This document shows positions 1-5,150 of a stretch of DNA of 5,150 nucleotides, piece after piece. The DNA is from an uncultured Collinsella sp. (GTDB taxonomy: Bacteria > Actinomycetota > Coriobacteriia > Coriobacteriales > Coriobacteriaceae). Each line of letters opens with the position of its first letter. Positions within the stretch are counted from its first letter, which is position 1. The stretch covers positions 1-5,150 of the forward strand of contig UROM01000122.1 of assembly GCA_900549455.1 (NCBI GenBank). Reading direction: 5' to 3'. Both the position numbers and the translations under genes were made by a program. Under the pieces are notes generated by a model, which was not told where the DNA came from, did not search any database, and saw nothing but the letters and a program-made list of their open reading frames with translations.

Positions 1-2
1 GA

Positions 3-36
3 GTCTCGTGGGCTCGGAGATGTGTATAAGAGACAG
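3..36 (+). other. Nextera read-2 transposase adapter (technical sequence)
   Basis: These 34 bases match the Illumina Nextera read-2 overhang: GTCTCGTGGGCTCGG followed by the 19-base mosaic end AGATGTGTATAAGAGACAG. Bases 1-2 (GA) would be the last two bases of an i7 index. This is library DNA left untrimmed, not genomic sequence. It truncates the minus-strand dehydrogenase gene. If translated in that gene's frame it appends the familiar artefact peptide CLLYTSPSPRD. Confidence 0.98.
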
Positions 37-311
37 GAGTAGGCACGCTCAACGGCGGCGAGTGCCGCCTCCTTGTCGAAGGGCTGGCCGCTATCGGCGA
101 TACCGGCACACCACTCGCCCGTGCCGTCCGCCATGCCCTCGATAGCAGCGATGTACTCCTCGCGCACATGATCGATCTTGGGCTGGGTGCGGCCGATGCT
201 GCCCTCGCTGCGCAGCCAAATCGTTACATCAAAGCCGCAGTAGGCAGCCTGAAAGGCAATCTGGCTTCCCAACACGCCGCCGCCGGCAACACAAACGGTC
301 TTGTAGCTCAT
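37..311 (-). CDS. 3-hydroxyacyl-CoA dehydrogenase-like NAD(P)-binding protein, N-terminal fragment (3' end cut by the adapter)
   Basis: The minus strand opens with ATG at 311-309 and runs without a stop for 91 codons plus two bases into the adapter at 36. The start is well supported: AGAGAGGA lies 7 nt upstream, and the protein begins MSYKTVCVAGGGVLGSQIAF, a first Rossmann beta strand with the dinucleotide-binding pattern GxGxxG at residues 10, 12 and 15. The second strand (FDVTIWLR, residues 27-34) and the segment SEGSIGRTQPKID follow, as in the NAD-binding domain of 3-hydroxyacyl-CoA dehydrogenases. Those enzymes interconvert 3-hydroxyacyl-CoA and 3-oxoacyl-CoA in the cytoplasm, in butyrate-type fermentation or beta-oxidation. 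Family members are usually about 280-320 residues, so roughly 200 residues, including the catalytic His/Glu and the C-terminal domain, are not seen. Strand 2 ends in Arg34 where NAD-specific members usually have Asp, so cofactor and substrate are open. Another beta-hydroxyacid or ketopantoate-reductase-like dehydrogenase is the main alternative. Confidence 0.85.
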
Positions 312-318
312 GGGACGG

Positions 319-326
319 TCCTCTCT
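319..326 (-). promoter_or_regulatory. Shine-Dalgarno of the dehydrogenase gene
   Basis: On the minus strand AGAGAGGA is separated by 7 nt (CCGTCCC) from the ATG at 311-309. It is purine-rich, complementary to the 16S tail, and correctly spaced. It fixes the start chosen for that gene. Confidence 0.7.
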
Positions 327-387
327 TACGTAATTCCATAGATATGTATTTATTCAACCGTAAGGAGGACGCGCGCTGGGGGTGGGT

Positions 388-416
388 TCTATAAACGGAC
401 GGTAATTTGCGGCGAA
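388..416 (-). promoter_or_regulatory. Possible sigma-70-type promoter of the dehydrogenase gene
   Basis: On the minus strand a TATAGA hexamer (393-388, 4 of 6 to TATAAT) lies 17 bp downstream of TTCGCC (416-411, 3 of 6 to TTGACA). Initiation about 7 nt downstream would leave a leader of roughly 70 nt before the ATG. The spacing is ideal but both boxes are weak, and the AT-rich stretch 328-357 could hold a different start site. A promoter somewhere here is expected because a strong terminator separates this gene from the one upstream. Confidence 0.3.
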
Positions 417-479
417 CGGCAACACCTGTTCATTAACTCTCGATTTTGAGGGCATTTTTTGGCGCTGCTGAACCGCTGT

Positions 480-609
480 TTTCGGAAGTGCGGGGAAAAA
501 TCGGGTTTCGCCGACCAGACCGGCTTTTTTTAAAACAAAACCGCAGGTCGCGAGAGTCTAAAAAGGCGGTGCGCTCGGGAGGTTCGCGTTTTTCCCCGCA
601 CTTCCGAAA
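480..609. repeat. Perfect 21-bp inverted repeat around an 88-bp spacer (possible intergenic repeat element)
   Basis: The arm at 480-500 (core CGGAAGTGCGGGGAAAAA) is the exact reverse complement of 589-609 (core TTTTTCCCCGCACTTCCG). Both arms end at the same base, and identity stops sharply on the inner and outer sides. The spacer 501-588 carries an oligo-T run (525-531), an A-rich patch and GC blocks. No obvious target-site duplication flanks the arms, and there is no transposase frame. An RNA crossing it could form a long 21-bp stem. It could be a miniature or REP/BIME-like element, a structured leader, or a paired protein-binding site. The symmetry is seen directly; the role is unknown. Confidence 0.75.
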
Positions 610-661
610 TTCGAGTGCATAGAAGGCTGCGACAAAACGATTTACGCAACATATGTCCAGC

Positions 662-695
662 AAAAACGGGTGGTAGCCGGCACGGCTACCACCCG
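662..695 (-). terminator. Intrinsic terminator of the activase/dehydratase-like gene
   Basis: Read on the minus strand, a perfect 12-bp GC-rich stem (CGGGTGGTAGCC, 695-684, pairing with 678-667) closes a 5-nt loop and is followed at once by five T residues (666-662). The stem begins 31 nt after the TAA stop at 729-727. There is no T tract on the plus-strand side, so it is directional. It should end most transcripts of the long gene before they reach the dehydrogenase gene. Confidence 0.92.
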
Positions 696-726
696 CTTGT
701 CTCACATCTAGCCCATAGCAGGCCAG

Positions 727-3700
727 TTACTTCTTAATGCCGCGCCCCAGACGCTTGGCGACCGATGCCACGGCCTCCTCGCTGGCAGGTCCGCAGCTCA
801 CGCAGCCGTCATGGGCACGCATCTGGCCGGTGACCTCGTCCATCGCGAGCGGCGCAACCTTCTCGAGCTTAAAGCCCTTGCCGGCGCGCATGTTCTCCTT
901 GGCCACACTAATCATGAGCTTAATGCGGTTGAGCTGGTTGACCTCGGACGCGCCGGGGTCGTAGTCCACCGCGACGATATTGCTCTCGGGGTGCTGACGG
1001 CGCAGCTCCTTGATCACGGCCTTGCCCACCACGTGGTTAGGCAGGCACGCAAAGGGCTGCGTGCAGATGATGTTGGGCGCACCGTGATCGATCAGGTCGA
1101 GCATCTCGGCCGTGAGCAACCAACCCTCGCCCATGTTGTTGCACACCGAAAGCACCGTGCGGGCCTTGTCCGCCATGGTGCCGATGCGCTCGGGCGCCTC
1201 AAAGCGCTTGGACTTTTCGAGCATCTCCTCCACCGGCGTACGCATCCAGTCCACGAGCTTAATAAGCGCTTGCATGCCCGCGCGCGTAGTGGCAGAGCTT
1301 CCCAGCTCGTCCTTCTGCAGCTCGGCATTGCTCATGGAGTACAGGAAAAAGTCGAGCAGGCCCGGCACCACGGCCTCGCAGCCCTCGCGCTCGATCACAT
1401 CGACCACATGGTTGTTAGCCGTGGGGTGGAACTTGACCAAGATCTCGCCGACCACGCCCACGCGCGGCTTGGTGCCCTCGCCCACAAGCGGCATGGTGTC
1501 GAACGCGTGGATGGCCTCGCGGCACAGCTTGGTGTAGTTGTGACGGTTGAACTTAGGCGCCAGCTTGCGGGCGCGCGCCATGTACTCCTCGTAGAGTGCG
1601 TTGGCAGCACCGGGCGTGGCCTCGTACGGACGGCAGCGATAGAGCATCTGCATCATCACGTCGCCAAAGAGCACCGCGTAGACTGCCTGCTTAAGCAACG
1701 CCGGCGTAATCTTAAAGCCGGGGTTGTCCTCGCCCAGCGCCACGGCCGAAAGCGAGATCACCGGAATCTCGGGGTGGCCGCTCTCGCGCAGGGCCTTGCG
1801 GATGAGTGCGATGTAGTTGGTGGCACGGCAGCCGCCGCCGGTTTGGCTGATAACCACGGCCGTCTTGGACAGATCGTACCGACCGCTCTCGATGGCCTCC
1901 ATAATCTGACCCGTTACCAGGATCGACGGATAGCAAATGTCATTGTTCACATAGCGCAGGCCGGCCTCGACAGCATCGTGATCGGTCGAGGGCAGCAGCT
2001 CCAAGTTGTAGCCGGCACCGCGGAACACCTCTTTGACCAGGTCAAAGTGGATCGGCGCCATCTGCGGGCACAGAATGGTGTAGCCCTCGTCGCGCATCTG
2101 CTCGGTAAAGGGCACCTTGGGCCACGCGGTCGAAGCACTCTCGCGCTGCGCCTCGAACGTGTACTTACGGCTCGCGAACGCGGGGGCATCCGTGGAGGGC
2201 GCCACCGGCGCGGCGTCGCCCTGCTCGTAGGCCTCGCCCGCTGCCGTGGCCTCGGCCAAGCGCTCGGCCTCCTGGTCCTTAAGCGCGGCCATGAGCGAGC
2301 GGATGCGGATGCGCGCGGCACCCAGGTTGGACACCTCGTCGATCTTGAGCACGGTGTAGATCTTGCCGCTGGCCTCCAGGATCTCCTGCACCTGGTCGGT
2401 AGTCAGGGCATCGAGACCGCAGCCGAAAGAGTTGAGCTGGATCAGGTCCAGGTCGTTGCGCATCGTCACAAAACGGGCGACGGCGTACAGGCGGCTGTGG
2501 TACATCCACTGGTCGACGACGCGAATCGGACGCTCGGGCTTCACCAGATGCGCGAGCGAATCCTCGGTAAAGACCGCAAAGCCAAAGCTCGAGATAAGCT
2601 CGGGCAGGGCATGGTTGATCTCGGGGTCGTTATGGTAGGGACGGCCGGCGAGTACGATGCCGTGGCCGCCGTGGTCCTCGACCCACTTAAGGGCCTCCTC
2701 GCCCATGGTCTGGATATCCTCGTGGAAGCGCGCATCGGCCTCAAAAGCGGCGTTGACAGCGGCATCGACCTCGGAGCGCGTGATTTTAGGACCGCGCACG
2801 CGACCGCGACCGGCTTCAGCATCGGCCACGCGGTCGACGGCGAGCACCTGGTACAGACGGCGCTTGAGCTCGGTCTTGTCGTGATACGGCACAAACGGAT
2901 ACAGGAACTCGATGTTCTGTTCGCGGATCTCGTCGATGTTGAGCGCCAACGCCGTGGGGTAGCTCATGACGATGGGGCAGTTGTAGCAGTTACCGGCGGT
3001 CGGATCCTCCTTGCGCTCCCAGCGCACGCACGGCATCCAGATAAAGTCGACGTCACGGTCGATGAGGTTCATCACGTGGCCGTGGCTCATCTTGGCCGGA
3101 TAGCACACGCTCTCGGACGGCATGGACTCGATGCCCGCCTGGTAGGTCTTTTTGCTCGACTGGTCGGACAGCTGCACGCTAAAGCCCAGGCGCGTAAAGA
3201 ACGCGTGCCAGAAGGGGTAGTTCTCGTACATGTTGAGTGCGCGCGGGATGCCGACGGTGCCGCGCGGGGCCTCGTCGGGACTCAGCGCCTCGCGGTTAAA
3301 GAGCAGCTCGTTTTTCTTTTTGAAGAGGTTGGGGGCCTCGGTCTTCTGCTTTTTGTGGCCGGCGCCCTTCTCGCAGCGGTTGCCGGTAATGAAGCGCCTG
3401 CCGCCGCCAAAGTCGTTGACGGTGAGCTGGCAGTTGTTGGAGCAACGGCCGCAGCGGACGTGCTTTTGCGTCACGGTGAGGTGCGCGATGTCCTCGGCCG
3501 AAAGGATGGTCGAGGTGCCATCGGCGCCGGCGCGATCGCGGGCGAGCAGGGCAGCACCATAGGCACCCATGCAACCGGCGATGTCGGGGCGCACGGCGTG
3601 AACGCCGGTGAGCTGCTCAAACGCGCGCAGCGTGGCATCGGACATAAAGGTGCCGCCCTGGACGATCACCTGGCTGCCGATCTCCTTGGGGTCACGCAGC

Positions 3701-5101
3701 TTAATGACCTTGAACAGAGCGTTCTTGATGACGGAATAGGACAGGCCGGCCGCGATGTCGCCCACCGTGGCGCCTTCCTTTTGCGCCTGCTTGACGCGCG
3801 AGTTCATAAAGACCGTGCAGCGGCTGCCCAGGTCGACGGGGGCCTTAGCATGGATGGCGGCATCGGCGAACGCGCGCACATCCATGTTCATTGACACGGC
3901 GAAACTCTCGATAAAGCTGCCGCAACCCGACGAGCAGGCCTCGTTGAGCATGATGTGCTCGATAACACCGTCCTTGACGCGCAGGCACTTCATGTCCTGG
4001 CCGCCGATGTCCAGGATGAACTCGACGCCGGGCAGGAATGCCTTGGCGCCGCGCAGGTGCGCGACGGTCTCAATCTCGCCGGAGTCGGCCTTGAGGGCCT
4101 CGATGAGCAGCGCCTCGCCGTAGCCCGTGGTGGTCACGTGGCCGATGGTGCAGCCGGCAGGGATGTGATTGTAGAAATCGGCCATGATGACCTTGGCCGT
4201 GCCCAAGATGTCACCGTTGTTGTTGCCGTACCAGGTGTGCAACAGCTGGCCGTCCTCGCCCACGAGTGCGGCCTTCATGGTGGTGGAACCGGCGTCGATG
4301 CCGATAAACACGCGGCCGGTGTAGCCGTCGAGCTTGCCCTTGGGAACGACTTCCTGGTCGTGGCGGGTTTTGAACTCGGCGAAGTCCTCGTCGGTGGCAA
4401 AGAGCGGATCCAGGCGCTCGACCTCGGCACCCTGCGTATCACCCAAGGCATCGATGGCATCGATGAGCTGCGGGAATGAGCTGAGTTTGTTGGACTCGTG
4501 CGCCATGGCGGCGCCGCTCGCCACAAACAGATGGGCGTTTTGGGGCACGATGCGGTGCTCCTCGTCCAGGTTGAGCGTGAGGTAGAAGCGGTGGCGCAGC
4601 TCGGAGAGATACTGCAGCGGGCCGCCCAGGAAGGCGACGTTGCCGCGGATGGGACGGCCGCACGCCAGACCCGAGATGGTCTGGGTCACGACAGCCTGGA
4701 AGATGGAGGCGGCCACGTCCTCGGGGCGGGCGCCCTCGTTGAGCAGCGGCTGGACGTCTGTCTTGGCAAAAACGCCGCAGCGGCTGGCGATGGGATAGAT
4801 GGTGGTGGCGTTGGCCGCGAGTTCGTTAAGGCCGCTAGCGTCGGTGTGCAGCAGAGTGGCCATCTGGTCGATGAACGCGCCCGTGCCGCCGGCGCAGGTG
4901 CCGTTCATGCGCTGCTCGATGCCGTTGTCGAAGTAGATGATTTTGGCGTCCTCGCCGCCCAGCTCGATGGCAACATCGGTGGCCGGGATGAGGGTCTCGA
5001 CGGCACGCTTGCTGGCGATGACCTCCTGGACAAACTCCAGGTCGAGCCACTGGGACAGCAGCAGGCCGCCCGAGCCGGTAATGGCGCAGGTCATCTGGGC
5101 C
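727..5101 (-). CDS. Fused acyl-CoA dehydratase activase (two ASKHA domains) plus DUF2229 and 2-hydroxyacyl-CoA-dehydratase-like protein; N-terminus cut by the adapter
   Basis: Positions below count from the first insert-encoded codon (GCC, 5100-5098). The visible 1457 residues lack a start. Activase A (about 1-200) shows ITGSGG, GGEDAK (48-53), Cys69 in NGTCAGGTG and Cys108 in SRCGVF. Activase B (about 263-522) shows the phosphate-binding GIDAGSTTMK (267-276), TTTGYG, GGQDMK (366-371), Cys389 in NEACSSGCG and Cys428 in SRCTVF. A Cys connector (550, 553, 557, 576) leads to the DUF2229-like half (about 615-945) with CYPAK, MPCVRW, GNCYNCP and FGCGLDA. After an Ala/Pro-rich linker (944-997) comes an HGD-D-like half (998-1415) with CYPS, QTGGGCRATNY and QPFACLPNHV. 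A tail with CVSC (1433-1436) ends at TAA. In characterised relatives such as HgdC, the two Cys of each subunit bind a bridging [4Fe-4S] cluster, and ATP hydrolysis drives an electron to the dehydratase. I infer a cytoplasmic, oxygen-sensitive iron-sulfur enzyme of unknown substrate. About 70-90 N-terminal residues, including the first phosphate-1 motif, are probably missing. A conventional start cannot be assigned: the in-frame ATG at 5118-5116 belongs to the adapter (peptide MCIRDR). Confidence 0.93.
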
Positions 5102-5150
5102 CTGTCTCTTATACACATCTGACGCTGCCGACGATCGCATAAGTGTAGAT
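5102..5150 (-). other. Nextera read-1 adapter, i5 index and start of flow-cell arm (technical sequence)
   Basis: CTGTCTCTTATACACATCT (5102-5120) is the reverse-complemented mosaic end, and GACGCTGCCGACGA (5121-5134) completes the read-1 overhang. TCGCATAA (5135-5142) sits exactly where the i5 index belongs, and GTGTAGAT (5143-5150) begins the P5 arm. The reverse complement of the index, TTATGCGA, is the octamer I remember as Nextera XT S522. None of this is genomic, and it cuts off the 5' end of the long minus-strand gene. Confidence 0.98.

Larger units (their letters stand above)
312..726. other. 415-bp intergenic region between the two minus-strand genes
   Basis: The region is AT-richer than the flanking genes. 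From right to left it holds the activase-gene terminator (662-695), an unassigned stretch (610-661), a perfect long inverted repeat with spacer (480-609), a stretch with A and T runs where I see no gene or recognisable site (417-479), and the presumed promoter and leader of the dehydrogenase gene (312-416). I see no tRNA-like cloverleaf, CRISPR repeat or riboswitch that I recognise. A 90-codon GTG-start frame exists at 705-433 on the minus strand, but I do not consider it a gene. Confidence 0.75.

Noticed and set aside
361..402. TAAGGAGG on the plus strand followed by GTG, resembling a ribosome site and start
   Set aside because: The frame from that GTG stops after seven codons, and the region is the presumed upstream region of the opposite-strand dehydrogenase gene.
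509..531. Possible plus-strand terminator (GCCG...CGGC followed by seven T)
   Set aside because: The stem is only 4 bp with a 7-nt loop, and no plus-strand gene precedes it. It is better treated as part of the inverted-repeat spacer.
480..609. Miniature transposon (MITE) call for the inverted repeat
   Set aside because: The arms fit in length, but I find no target-site duplication next to them and cannot check copy number, so it is listed only as a repeat.
433..705. 90-codon GTG-start frame on the minus strand in the intergenic region
   Set aside because: Its first codons run through the terminator hairpin, its middle through the perfect inverted repeat, no Shine-Dalgarno precedes it, and the composition is low in structure. 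It is more likely a chance frame across a repeat element.
811..3894. 1027-codon open frame on the plus strand, opposite the activase/dehydratase gene
   Set aside because: It lies entirely antisense to a gene with clear family motifs. Its protein is dominated by Leu, Ala, Gly, His, Val and Arg, as expected from reading a GC-biased gene backwards, and I see no domain or ribosome site. Long antisense frames are common in such DNA.
3..5120. Matching 19-bp inverted sequences near both ends, resembling transposon ends (Tn5 mosaic ends)
   Set aside because: They are indeed Tn5-derived mosaic ends, but they occur within complete Nextera read-1 and read-2 adapters with an index, so they come from library preparation, not from a natural composite transposon.

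Overview
The window is a 5.15 kb contig whose two ends are not biological. Bases 3-36 are the Illumina Nextera read-2 transposase adapter, and bases 5102-5150 are the reverse complement of the Nextera read-1 adapter followed by an 8-base index and the start of the flow-cell arm. The genomic insert is therefore about 37-5101, and both genes in it are cut by the library, not by evolution.

The insert is GC-rich by eye, with strong G/C bias at third codon positions and AT-richer intergenic DNA. The proteins look like those of gut anaerobes. I think of class Coriobacteriia, most likely Collinsella or a close relative. This rests on the feel of the proteins, not on a marker gene.

Layout, reading the minus strand from right to left. 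(1) 5101-727: one very long open frame, 1457 visible codons and still lacking its N-terminus. It encodes a fused ATP-dependent activase/2-hydroxyacyl-CoA-dehydratase-like protein, with two ASKHA-type activase domains in tandem, a cysteine-rich connector of DUF2229 type, and two dehydratase-like (HgdB/HGD-D-like) halves. (2) 695-662: a strong intrinsic terminator 31 nt after its stop codon. (3) 609-480: a perfect 21-bp inverted repeat around an 88-bp spacer, of unknown role. (4) 416-312: the upstream region of the next gene, with a weak promoter candidate and a good Shine-Dalgarno. (5) 311-37: the first 91 codons of an NAD(P)-binding 3-hydroxyacyl-CoA-dehydrogenase-like protein, which runs into the adapter.

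Working model: in the known relatives (HgdC with HgdAB, and the double-cubane-cluster proteins with their reductases) ATP hydrolysis by the activase drives a low-potential electron onto an iron-sulfur dehydratase or reductase partner. Here donor and acceptor modules appear to sit on one polypeptide. The dehydrogenase next door also belongs to acyl-CoA chemistry, but the terminator and the 415-bp gap argue against a simple operon, so a shared pathway is only a suggestion. The substrate of the fused protein cannot be read from the sequence.
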